NCBI GenBank assembly: GCA_038373865.1
Contig: JAXGGA010003937.1
Coordinates: forward strand, 1 to 64,000
Length of the DNA: 64,000 bases
Direction of reading: 5' to 3'
Source of the DNA: Uloborus plumipes
Lineage: Eukaryota; Arthropoda; Arachnida; Araneae; Uloboridae
The translations under genes were made by a program, and so were the position numbers. This document shows, piece by piece, positions 36,176-46,183 of this stretch. The notes under the pieces were generated by a model. It worked only from the letters and a program-made list of their open reading frames with translations, was not told the origin of the DNA and ran no database searches. Position 1 is the first letter of the stretch; each line of letters starts with the position of its first letter.

Positions 36176-36520
36176 TTTTCTAACTCTTTTTAAACCTTTT
36201 ATTTGTACTTTTGGACACGTTGTCTTGCATTTTTAACTTCATTAATTGTACAAAGTTTTCGACTGCTTTTCTTACAAAAAGTTTGTAATTAAGTATGCTA
36301 CAACTTTTGTTTTCTCTTAATCATTATAGTTACGTTACAGTAATTGCCAAACTGTTGTAATAGGTCCCTTTTCTATAGAAACATTCTCATTCACTCTCTC
36401 ATTAGAACCTATGTTGCGTTTTAGTCTTTTAAATAATCTTCTTCACTTATACGTCTCTCTCACTTATGCGCCTTTATCTGTTGGTCCCTAGGGCCGGCGC
36501 ATAAGTCAGTGTTCACTGTA

Positions 36521-37253
36521 CTTAAATGACTACTTTTGTATGTATGTATGTCCAGGGTAATCTTCCAAACTACTGAACCGATTTTAACCATTTTTTTCTC
36601 CGCAGATAGCTATATTAACAGGAATCAGGATAAGCTATAATTTATTTCTAAAAAACTTAGTTTTAAAAAGTTATTATAGAAAATGATAAATTTGATGTAA
36701 TTTCCCCATTAAATGATTATATTTTCAGTCCATTGTTGCGAAAATTTGTTGCCTTGCAACAACAATATTAATAGTGATCATAATGAAAATTTTGAACCAA
36801 GGCTTCTCTAAAGTAAGTATGAAATTTATTGCTTTCTTATGATTTTTATATTCATCTATGCCAACAATCGCTAACGGGCTAAATGAAAAGGGAATTTATT
36901 TTGGCAACAAATAGAAAATAGAAAGTGTTTATAGTCAAAAAAATTTCTGAATCAAATAAGATGCTTTCAGCAATTGGGCTTTAACATATTGGCAGAAAAG
37001 CGTATTTTTTCTTATTCTGGAATCTGCATGGTTTAAGTTTAATACAGCCAGGATTCATGTGCTCTTGCATTTGTATTTAAAGTGTGTAATACAGTTTTTT
37101 TTAGATTATCCAGACAGAAATAAATAGCCATTGTTTACAGAAGTAGCCAATTATGTATATAGATGTGCATTTTAATGTTGAAAAAATTTAATATAAGTTT
37201 CACTTAATCCCCCTACCCGGCAAAAACCCGGGCAGAGCCGGGTACCCGGCTAG
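36521..37253 (+). mobile_element. Helitron, 5' end damaged (about 730 bp)
   Basis: The 3' end is diagnostic: hairpin CCCGGGCAGAGCCGGG, then TACCCGG, CTAG at 37250-37253 and a T. The 5' region has TTTTGTATGTATGTATGTCC and CTACTGAACCGATTTTAACC, typical Helitron-like leader words, but no clear TC start; it abuts the end of the pogo-like element at 36518. No Rep/helicase coding. Confidence 0.65.
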
Positions 37254-37640
37254 TTAGTCATAAACGAAGTCTTATAACCCAAAGTCATCTTCTGCTGCAT
37301 AACAAACAAATGCTTGTCTATTTAGAACTTTTTGGAACACGTGAAAAAAAATATGGAGACAATAATAATGAATAAAAAAATAATAATATTAGCAGATTCA
37401 ATCTTGAAATGTTTAAACTTAAAAAAAAATAAGGAGTGCGAGTCAATCAGCCATTTTCCCGAATTTGAAGAAAAAAAAGTTCCATTTTCAAGTGCTTTAA
37501 AAAGTTTTGAAAGTAAATAGGTATTCATTGAATACTGATTTTCTTTTTTAACTGTTCATCAATACAATTTTCTATTTTTTTTTTTTACATGTTTCGATAT
37601 GCTTAATACACGTGCGTCGCAAAAAAATGTCTGCCGTGTT
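37254..37640. other. No gene recognised
   Basis: AT-rich intron DNA; short overlapping open frames on both strands at 37322-37528 have no recognisable features. Confidence 0.4.
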
Positions 37641-39720
37641 TGAGATTTCAATCCTTTTGCATCTTGTAAATATTTAATTATTTTTAACAATCAGAAGTTA
37701 TTTAGACACTTGCTACTTTATATTAGGTTATTTTGTGTTTTATTTAAATGAATTACTTTATTTTTCGAAACCATGTCAACAATGAACTCTATTTTGCGGA
37801 AAATTGCCTTTCGCGATAGAAATTTCAATCCTTTTGCATCTTTTACATTTTAATTAGAGAGGGAACGAAGCTTCGGCCATTTTGCCGAAGCTTCGGTCTG
37901 GCCGAAGCATGTGTTGTGATTCGGCTGCTTCGGCCTGAAATTTATGCAGCAAATTTTCTGTTACAATTATTATCATATAAGATAGTCTTCTTAACTCAAA
38001 ATTGTTCCTCATGATGAAGCATAATAGAAATTTATATTCAATTAAAAATATGTGCGTATTGAACATTTAAAGCCAGAATGCATTCAATAATTAATAAAAT
38101 ATTTATTAACAATATGTTCTTTTAAATGATACATTTCGTTATATTTGTTTAAAAAAACTTTACTTTTAAAATAAAAGCTATATAAATAAACTGCATTGAG
38201 TATTTTTCAATGATTGCTAGCTTTGAAACTTTGAACAATGGTAATGGTTCTTATGTGTACAAGGGCAGATGTACAACTATTATGCATCCTGAATTACTTT
38301 CTTTTAAAATTTTATATTTTTTGAAATTTATAGCTACTCAATTTCAGTTTTTTAAAGAGATGCATTAATCTATCAACATATATTAACTTATTATGTATTT
38401 CATTGATCAAGATTCTAAGCAACAAAATCAGGATACAGTAAAACAAGTAAGTAATTGTTAATACATAACATAACTTAAAGCTACATCTTATTTATTTATT
38501 TTTGTATAAATCAAAATATGAGGAAGGGGGCCAGTCCATTAGCAGCACACATCCACCCAAGATCCGCATTTTAAGTATTTATAATTAAAAAAGAATAAAT
38601 TCTGATTAGTTGATTAACTTTAAAAAAGATTCGTCATTTATACTTGAATTAATAGAATAATACCTGCTCATTTGTCACACAACTTAGAATTATGATGTGA
38701 AAAAACCAAAACCTCCCCTCTTTTTTTTTTTTTTGACAAAATTCAACCTTAGAATGAATAGTTTCTTTGAACATGTGACATTATTAAATAATCCTCTTAA
38801 AATAAATACCAAATGAAAGACAAGTAGAAAAGAATGCATGATACTATTTTTCCGAATTCACCAAAAACTGAAGCATTTTGCATTAAGAATATTAAGATAT
38901 TTATAATATATAACACAACGTAAATAGTAGTAGATTGGGTAGTTCTATGGTATAATACATGATCATATCAGTTGTTTTATTATAAAACATCAACTGAACT
39001 GCCTACTGAGCTTTTCATGTTCCAAGTAGAGCTTCCTACTACTAATTTGCAATACAAAAATAGTAATGTCGTCTTTTCTTGTACTAACAGTACAAAGCAA
39101 AACAAAACAAGAAAACTTTTAATTAGTGAAATTAATTTAAGAATGACTCAGTAAGCTGAAAATATTGTGTAATACTAAGAACATTAAAATAAAAACAACC
39201 AAAATAAAAATAAACTTTAATTAATGAAATCAATTTAAGAATGCCACAGTAAGCTGAAAATATTGTGTAACGCTAAGAATTAAGAGTATTAAAATATATG
39301 GAGAAAAGTATAAAACTCTACGCATTTATTATGCATTTAATCCAAAAACTTCAATATGTACGCCAGCCGAAGCTTCGGTAATCGGCGCTTCGGCCAAATG
39401 CCGCTTCGTTCCATCTCTAATTTTAATATATTTGATAATAGGAAGTTGTTTTTACATATGCTACCCAAGATAAGGTTATTTTATGTTTTATTTAAAAAAA
39501 ATCATAAAACAAATTTTATGAAACATGGCAACATTAAAGACGTGTTTCTAAAAAAATAACTTTTTAGTGTATGAGATTTTAATCCTTTGCATCTTGTAAA
39601 TGTTTGAAATTTCTTAACAATTAGAAGTTATTTCAGTCTGTGCTTACATTTGAATAGGTTGTTTTATTTCTCAATTTAATTATTTTGCTCCAAAACTTGT
39701 CTATAAACTAATTCAAGTTA
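37641..39720 (+). repeat. About 175-bp tandem repeat, three units, split by a hAT element
   Basis: The word GAGATTTCAATCCTTTTGCA recurs at about 37647, 37823 and (varied) 39571. Removing the 1.57-kb hAT insertion and its 8-bp duplication leaves a spacing of about 175 bp. Each unit continues with CAATCAGAAGTTATT-like and TAGGTTATTTTGTGTTTTAT words. Confidence 0.65.
37855..39419. mobile_element. hAT-like element (1565 bp), 8-bp target duplication
   Basis: Perfect 8-bp duplication ATTTTAAT (37847-37854 and 39420-39427). Inverted ends are TAGAGAGGGAACGAAGC at the left and complement TAGAGATGGAACGAAGC at the right. The subterminal regions hold repeated CCGAAGCTTCGG palindromes (37867, 37890, 39366), possible transposase sites. 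The interior is AT-rich with no transposase frame, so it is non-autonomous. Confidence 0.85.
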
Positions 39721-40405
39721 GATAGTCATTATTTGCTTTTTGGTTATCACTGATTTTATGCAAAAATATTAAAATTAAGCAAATGAGCATGTAATATTTT
39801 AATTTGTTTGTTTTAAATGTATTTTTTTTTATATTCAATTTATATTTATCATTTTCTTTATCGTCAAAAATACTTAATGGCATAATTTATATTACTAGAA
39901 GAAATAATTTTAAAGAAATGAGAGGTTTATCGGTCCATCTCTAAAGTCTAGCTCAAATTGTTGATCTATGCATTTGTTTCCTAAATTTCCTACACTTTTG
40001 CCACATGCATTTTCAATTTCTTATCAGAATATTTTTGATTGCAGTAAATAAGCAACAAAGAATCTGAACTTGCAGTTAAAGGGCTATTTATCCAGTTTTT
40101 TTGTAGGGGCACAGGCACACATACTTATCGGGGGCAGGGGGGAGTTCAGCGATATTTGAAGGGGTGTGCCCCAGCTCTGGGAGGGGAGACACCGCTTTGA
40201 AATAGTCCCTTTCTGCAATAAATAGTGCCCCTTTCAGACACCAGCACCCTGCCCTTTTTTTCCTCTAGAGTGAACACTATATATAAGTACTCTTTTGAAA
40301 TCTGACGACTTGTACACTCATGTAGACTGTTGTTGATAGCAAATTGCATAGTATTAAAAACTAAAAAAGAAGGAATTTGAATATTGACATTTTGAATTCA
40401 AATTA
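39428..40405. other. No gene; possible transposon end at 40100-40281
   Basis: After the tandem repeat the sequence is AT-rich. A GC-richer block at 40105-40281 ends with the complement of TAGTGTTCACTCTAGAGG and contains GGGCAGGG words shared with 33258-33370. No second end was found. Confidence 0.3.
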
Positions 40406-40977
40406 CAGTGAACTCTTACTTATACACCGCCTCATTTATGCGCCGTTTTCACTTATACGACGATTTTTAAATGGTCCCGGCACATTCCATAGCAAAATAA
40501 TGATAGTATCATTCGTTTATGCTTTGCGCTAAAATTCAATATTTCACTTATGCGTCGTATTTTCCGCAAAATGTAAAAAAAAAAAAAAATATATTTATTT
40601 TTTCTTTTAAGAAACAAGAATTTTTCTTTACTTTCCTCTTTGATCTTTCGCTTTTATTGCTCTTGGAATGCATTTTTTCCATATGAACTAGGGTTCGGAG
40701 AGGGACAATTACCAATAATGGATCGTTTTAAAGTGAACAGTTTGTAATTAGGTATGCAACCATTTTTGTTTTCCCTTTATCATTGTAGTTACGTTACAGT
40801 AATTGCCAAACCGTAGTAATATGTCCCTTGTCTGTAGAAACATTCTTATTCTTTCTCTCATTAGAGCCTATGTTGCGTTTTAGTCCTTTAAATAGGGTTG
40901 TTCACTTATACGTCTCTTTCACTTATGCGCCTTTTTCTGTTGGTCCCTTGAGCCGGCGCATAAGTGAGAGTTTACTG
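40406..40977 (+). mobile_element. pogo-like element, CAGTGAACTCTTACTTAT (copy 3, 572 bp)
   Basis: An uninterrupted copy that defines the family length. Ends CAGTGAACTCTTACTTATAC and complement CAGTAAACTCTCACTTATGC with TA at 40404-40405 and 40978-40979. Internal TTCACTTATACGACGATTTT and GCCGGCGCATAAGTG words appear near each terminus, giving multiple CACTTATRCG sites. No coding capacity. Confidence 0.85.
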
Positions 40978-41204
40978 TATGTTCTTTTTTGTAAACACAA
41001 GTTGCGATAGGACCCTACTTTCGTTTAGGTATATTTCCTCACAACTAAAGGAGGAAAGTAATAATAATAATAAAAAAAATAAAAAAATAATTTGAGTTTT
41101 AACATCTTGAATTCAAATTATGGTTTTCGCAATCACAAATTGCGATAGGTGTGTGTGTGTGTGTAGGCATGTGTGTTTGTAAGCATGAGAGGGGGAGTTA
41201 TTAA
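40978..41204. repeat. Low-complexity spacer with (GT)n
   Basis: (TAA)n near 41060-41090 and a (GT) run at 41151-41164. No gene. Confidence 0.6.
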
Positions 41205-41312
41205 CCCAAGTAGCACACTTCGTTTTTTAAACGTTGTAAAATGGTTATTAACGTTGTGACAATCGCTTAAAAACGTTTATAAATCGTTTAAAGGTTATTT
41301 GTGCTACCTGGG
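41205..41312 (-). mobile_element. 108-bp CCCARGTAGCAC element (copy 4, inverted)
   Basis: CCCAAGTAGCACACTTCG to GTGCTACCTGGG; the reverse complement aligns along its whole length with the three other copies. Interior AACGTT/AACGTTTAT words are intact. Confidence 0.8.
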
Positions 41313-41551
41313 TAAGCTACCGTCCTGAAGGAGCAGATTCACCGTATCAGAGGAGCAGTCCCACATTCGCAGGGGAGGGGTGGGGGGGAGGAGGTGGAAG
41401 GTGGGGGTCACAGAGGCACACGGTCAAAAACAAAAGAAAGCAAACTGCGGTCAAATGAAAGTAATAAGCATTTTTTTTTAAAAAATGAGGCTGGGTTTGG
41501 TTACTACCCATTTACAGACTTAGTGCATTCCCTGGGATCGAGACCCATTAT
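41313..41551. other. Spacer, nothing recognised
   Basis: G-rich stretch at 41370-41410 and a T/A run at 41469-41484. Confidence 0.4.
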
Positions 41552-41790
41552 TTTTTATCCAACGTTAAAGAAGCACACATGTACAGGTATACTGCAGACA
41601 CGCGTTTCGGGCTACAAGGAGCCCCTTTTTCAATGCAAGAAGTGTGAGCTTTAGGATGAAGAATCATCCGATAAAAGCCTTTTATCGGATGATTCTTCAT
41701 CCTAAAGCTCACACTTCTTGCATTGAAAAAGGGGCTCCTTGTATCCCCGAAACACGTGTCTGCAGTATACCTGTAACGTTGGATAAAAAC
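41552..41790. mobile_element. Penelope-like terminal-repeat palindrome
   Basis: A near-perfect palindrome centred at 41678 (ATCCGATAAAA GCC TTTTATCGGAT) with arms of about 112 bp. The plus-oriented right arm reads TTGCATTGAAAAA, GGGG...CCCC stem (41731-41748), GAAA, CACGTGTC, TGCAG. This is the layout of a hammerhead in a Penelope-like terminal repeat, but with the CTGATGA box degraded to TTGAAAA. Assignment rests on this layout only; no reverse transcriptase is attached. Confidence 0.5.
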
Positions 41791-41925
41791 TTCTCATCAA
41801 TCGCACAAAGGTATTTCTTGTATTCAATCTGTTGATTGTTAAAAAAAAAAAAAAATGCGAGACTGGAAAACATAAGCTATGGTTTAATAGATAAACATAA
41901 GCTGCAATGTAAAAAATGAATGTTG
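41791..41925. other. Spacer, nothing recognised
   Basis: A poly-A run lies at 41839-41853. Confidence 0.4.
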
Positions 41926-42193
41926 TTTCTGCTGTTTTATACAGCTAATTTTATAGTAATAAACTGTAAAAAATTTTAACTTTACTGTAATAAACTAAAA
42001 TAGCTACTTTTACAGTACTAAACGGTAAAATTGCTAATTTAGCAATTTATTGCCGTGCATTTTACAATTTTAAACTGGAACCTCCGCTGCGAGTATTATA
42101 TTGCTGTTTTTATAGCATAATACAGCTAAATTTTACGGCAATGAATTGTAAAATTTCTAACTTTACAGTAAAAAATCTGGTATGGACCCCACA

Positions 42194-42984
42194 CTACTTC
42201 CTTTTACGTATAAATTTCTTAGTAAAGTGTTAAATAAAGTGCTTGGAGTGAGCAAGGTAACATTCAAATATTTACTCCCTAATCTGCCACGAAACAACGC
42301 AAAAAATATTTTACAGTGGTTAATTTTCTAAATATTGCTGATTTTAATATCTTTTAGTGAATTTTTCGCAAAATATCGCCAATAGCGCCAAGTTGAACCC
42401 AAATTAAAAAAATAATTTTTTTCGCCAAAATTGTCACCAAGTTGGCAATATGTCGCCAAGTTTGCGTCAAACACTTGGCGACCAAAAGCTTGGCGACATA
42501 TCGCCAAGTGGTCGTGCCAATTCATATCACTTGAGTCTGCATTGAAATTAACACTGATTTACCCCAAAAAAGGGGTAAAACACCCCCTTGGGAACATTCG
42601 AATGCAACCACAAGGGCAGGTGCACAACTAGACCATCCTCAGAGCCTACATACCAAGCTAGAAGTCTCTAAGGCATATAGTTTTTGAGTTATGCGAGACA
42701 CATACGCACATACATCCGCACATACACCCGCACATACATCCGCACATACATCCGCACATACGTACATACAGACGTCACGAGAAAACTCGTCGTAATTAAC
42801 TCGGGAGTGGATGAAAAAGAGTTTTCGGCTGCTTATATGTTGGTAGGTACATATGCACGTGCTGACAGGTCGAAAAAACTACTGAACATTCATTCGGGGG
42901 TGAGCAAAATCAAAATTTAGACTCAAATTTGAGTGATTTTTTTTTCGCGATCACAATACTTCCTTTACTACGTAAAAGGAAGTA
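42194..42984. mobile_element. 791-bp element with CTTCCTTTTACGTA ends
   Basis: CTACTTCCTTTTACGTA at the left and TACGTAAAAGGAAGTA at the right form short inverted ends. The left 440 bp, with repeated TTGGCGA/TCGCCAA words, matches 54385-54835 in reverse. The right part contains a 12-bp (GCACATACATCC) minisatellite, TAATTAACTCGGGAGTGGAT and a TTCGGGGGTGAGC word. Superfamily unknown. Confidence 0.5.
42696..42772 (+). repeat. 12-bp minisatellite GCACATACATCC
   Basis: Six imperfect units of GCACATACATCC/ACCC. The open frame through it (Tyr-Ile-Arg-Thr repeats) is a by-product of the repeat. Confidence 0.85.
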
Positions 42985-43081
42985 AAAACTGTAAAATTGC
43001 TAGTGTTACAGTTTATTGCTGTGCATTTTACAGTTTTAAATTGGAACTTCGGCTGCCAGTATTATACTGTAAAAACAACAG

Positions 43082-43627
43082 TTAACCCCTTCAGTCGGAA
43101 TTATGAAATAGTAAACCAAAAATGTTTGTATTTGGTACATAAAGTACTATGGCTAAGAGCATCTCACAAACAAAATTTCAAGCTTGTGAGAAAAAAATTA
43201 AAAGAGTTATGACGTGTCCAATTTTTCAGATACATATTTTGAAATTAATATTTCAGCAAAAAGAAATGTGAAACATCACACAAACTTTATCGTAAAATGT
43301 TCTCCAAACAATAACAAAACATAATATAAGCATTTGAAACGATAAATAAAAGATTACATATTTTTTAAAAAATCAGAAAAAAAGGTCGCCTTTTCGACAA
43401 AAATCTATCGTTGGCCAAAACGAGTCAAATCCCATATTCTAATCCATATTTTTGAATGTTTCCAATTTCAAAACTAAAATTTTTTACACAGATGATGATA
43501 TACAGAATGTCAAGAGTAAACTACAAAAAAAAAAAAAAAAATCAAGTAATTTAATCAATTATTAAATGATTAGCAGCTGTTCAAAGCCGATGTCCGGTAT
43601 ACCGGACACCAGGTCTAAAGGGGTTAA
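43082..43627. mobile_element. piggyBac-like MITE (546 bp), CCCCTTCAG ends
   Basis: TTAACCCCTTCAGTCGG at the left and TCTAAAGGGGTTAA at the right, TTAA at 43082-43085 and 43624-43627. Subterminal CCGGTATACCGGAC palindrome at 43594. The interior is AT-rich and non-coding. Confidence 0.7.
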
Positions 43628-44539
43628 TTTTTGAGGTGTAATAATGTTGAAGTAGGTATTTATGATTTGATAACTTTTACTGTATGAACCGAAACTTAAT
43701 TCAGTAAAATATTTCAAGATATATTCAACATTATAAGCCTATGTTATTCAATAAAAATAAAGCTTCAACCGACCAGTTCCGAAAATACCCCCCACCCCCC
43801 ACTAATTTAGTAATGCATATTAATCTTCATTGCACGAACACGGGTAAAATATCCAGTCAATACCAATACTTTGAGATAAAATGGATGAAAACAACTTTCC
43901 CCTCTAACTACGCCACGTACAATAACTGCCGTGTGAAGGACGATAAATTCACGTATGCCTTTTATATGTCCTGGTATGCATGCAACAAGCCATCATGTGT
44001 TTTCATATAGCTGCATAATTTATGATTATGGGACTTGAAGATCGTCGTTTGGAGGTACAGTAATACATAATGCAGAGATGTCTTCTAAAGCACGCATTCA
44101 GTTCGTGAAAGCTTGTAGAGGAGATATTATGTCTTTATCACAATAAATTACGTCAGAAGTTTGCTGTACTTGATATTTTAATGGAGAAGGGTCTTTTCCC
44201 CATTTCATCTATGCAACTGAAAGAAGAAAAATACTTGCTTTGAAAATAGAGTTGATTTTTGCTTTTATTATTTGAGACTTTCTCAGGTAGTTTTCTCGTC
44301 AGGTTTACATTTCCCTTCTGCGTTTAACATGCTAACGAAAATAATGTAAAGTGATAGTAGGTTTACGCTTTTTAATTGTTGCCGAAAATAATAAAAAAAA
44401 TAATGAAAGTTATGAAACATTTGTCGACTTATTTAGCAAATTAATTTGGGGGTTTAATTTCAACATTCAACAGGAATATGTATTTAGATTTTTGGCATTT
44501 CGAACTTTTGAAATAGTGCAAGCTTTAAAAGCATCAAAA
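43628..44539. other. No gene confidently recognised
   Basis: Open frames at 43741-44010 and 44351-44668 (+) are unrecognised. The first has normal-looking residue composition (TTFPSNYATYNNCRVKDDKF) but lacks splice context or any domain I know. Confidence 0.3.
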
Positions 44540-45467
44540 TTAACCCTGCTGCTGTGTTCGTTCCGAACATACGTATACTGTGTTCGGGTCCAAATGGACC
44601 CAACATATGTAATTTATTCCCTAACACCGCTTTTTTTATATTTTTTCAAGTTTAATTGTTATGTTTGATTTTATTAGAAACTTCCAAACATAAATCACTC
44701 AATTTTTGCATTTTATTTTACATATTTAATCCGAGAAAACACGTAAATAAAATTTAAATATTATAGCAATTCCAGTTTTCGTACTAAAGAAAACTAACAA
44801 AATTATGTAAGCTGTCACTTTAAGAAATTTACTAGAAATTTTTAAGCTTAAAAAGAAGTGTTAAAAATGGAAATACGAACAGTACAACATTTGTATGAGA
44901 TGTACAGATTTTTGTACAGAATCATATGTGCGGGGGAAGCGGCGGAGAGAGGGGGTAAAAGGGAATTCCCCTTAGATAGGCATAATTGCAGAGTTTGCAG
45001 TTTTATGAAAGTTAACCTTGAAACATTTTCACTGGTACTGATTTCAATTCATAGAAAGGAAGAAATGGTATTCAGAAAGAAAAAAAAAGAAGAAAAAAAA
45101 TGAATGAAAGAAAAACAGAAGATAACCATTAAAAAATATTTAAAAAACGTACAAAAACAATGAACAAATGTTTTATTTATTGTTTCATAAATTATGCATA
45201 AAATAAACAAGCATAAAATGATTTTGTTTCTCTGATACATGCTTTTTAATCATATGGGTCCAAAAAGACCCGAACACAGTATTAGTAAACTTTATTTTGA
45301 CTAGTAGGGTTATACTTCAATCGAAACAAAAAAAATATGTGTGTAATATAACATGAAAATGAACACATTCATGAAGTTACAACGTTATACCAACGTTACT
45401 CGAAAATTTATAAGCAAATGAAATCTGTTTTGGGTCGAAAAGGACCCGAACACAGTAGCAGGGTTAA
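44540..45467. mobile_element. piggyBac-like element (928 bp), CCCTGCTGCTGTGTTCG ends
   Basis: TTAACCCTGCTGCTGTGTTCG at the left and CGAACACAGTAGCAGGGTTAA at the right, TTAA on both sides (44540-44543, 45464-45467). The word CCCGAACACAGTA recurs internally at 45269 and a CCAAATGGACCC/GGGTCC pair lies near each end. No transposase frame. Confidence 0.8.
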
Positions 45468-45643
45468 TTCAGATAAGATTATCGGTGTAAAAGAATTTTT
45501 ATTTTTTCAATATATCCTTATTCAAAATTGTTTTAAATTAAAGCATTATAAGCCATTATATCTTTTTGCGTAGTACATTGAAATGAAACAACTACTAAAA
45601 CCTTTTTTCCCTCTTTTTGATGTCGGTTTCAAATTTTAAAATA

Positions 45644-46183
45644 CAGTGAACTCTCACTTATGAGGCGGCCAAAGGAACCAATAGAAAAAGGCGCATAAGT
45701 GAGATAGACGTATAAACGAGCAAGCCTATTTACAGAACTAAAACGCAACATAGGTTCTAATGAGAGAATGAATAAGAAGTTTCAATACAAAAGGGACATA
45801 TTAGTACGGTTTGGCAATCACTGTAACCTAACTACAATGATAAAGAGAAAACAAAAATTGTAGCATACCTAATTACAAGCTGTTCCCTCTAAAACGATGA
45901 ATAATGGATAATTGTCTCTCTCCAAACTCTAGTTCATGCGGAAAAAGTGCCTTCCGTGAGCAATAAAGAAGAAAGATTAAAGAGGAAAGTGAAGAAAAAT
46001 GCTTATTTCTTTAAGAAAATAAATAACAATTTTTAAATTTTAGGGAAAATTCAGAGCATAAGTGAAATATTTATTTATAGAGCGACGCATAAACGAATGA
46101 TACTATCATTATTTTGCTATGAAATGTGCTGGGATCATTTAAAATCGTCCCATAAGTGAAAAAGACGCATAAACTGTTCACTG
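45644..46183 (-). mobile_element. pogo-like element (copy 4, inverted, 540 bp)
   Basis: CAGTGAACTCTCACTTATGA at the left and AAACTGTTCACTG at the right with TA on both sides. The reverse complement aligns along its length to 40406-40977. The terminal word GCCGGCGCATAAG is rearranged at the left end. Confidence 0.8.

Larger units (their letters stand above)
34415..36279. mobile_element. Penelope-like retroelement, inverted head-to-head pair
   Basis: It is flanked by a perfect 14-bp duplication AGTTTGTAATTAAG (34401-34414 and 36280-36293). It consists of a 760-bp minus-oriented partial copy (34415 to about 35174) joined near 35174, with GGGGTTCACAG microhomology, to a longer plus-oriented copy (about 35175-36279). 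Both carry the GIY-YIG region and the same 3' region, and the plus copy has about 55 extra bp near 36045-36110. Inverted partial copies are a known Penelope insertion outcome. The element is 5'-truncated and cannot be autonomous. Confidence 0.85.
34080..36518 (+). mobile_element. pogo-like element (copy 2), split by a Penelope-like insertion
   Basis: CAGTGAACTTTCACTTATGC at 34080 and complement CAGTGAACACTGACTTATGC ending at 36518, with TA each side. The two halves (34080-34414 and 36280-36518) join colinearly with the copy at 40406-40977. The break is inside AGTTTGTAATTAAG, which is duplicated. Confidence 0.8.
41926..43078. repeat. TTTACAGT-rich repeat split by a TIR element
   Basis: Many TTTACAGTA/TACTGTAAAA words. 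The segment at 42027-42105 (GCAATTTATTGCCGTGCATT...CGAGTATTATA) is directly repeated at 42996-43070 (CAGTTTATTGCTGTGCATT...CAGTATTATA), on the two sides of the 42194-42984 element. Confidence 0.5.

Noticed and set aside
33258..40281. hAT-like element pair with TAGTGTTC..CTAG termini
   Set aside because: Only single ends are visible at each site, with no partner terminus or target duplication.
43741..44010. 89-codon open frame (+) with mixed residues
   Set aside because: No recognisable motif or signal. Lengths near 90 codons are expected by chance over 64 kb in six frames.
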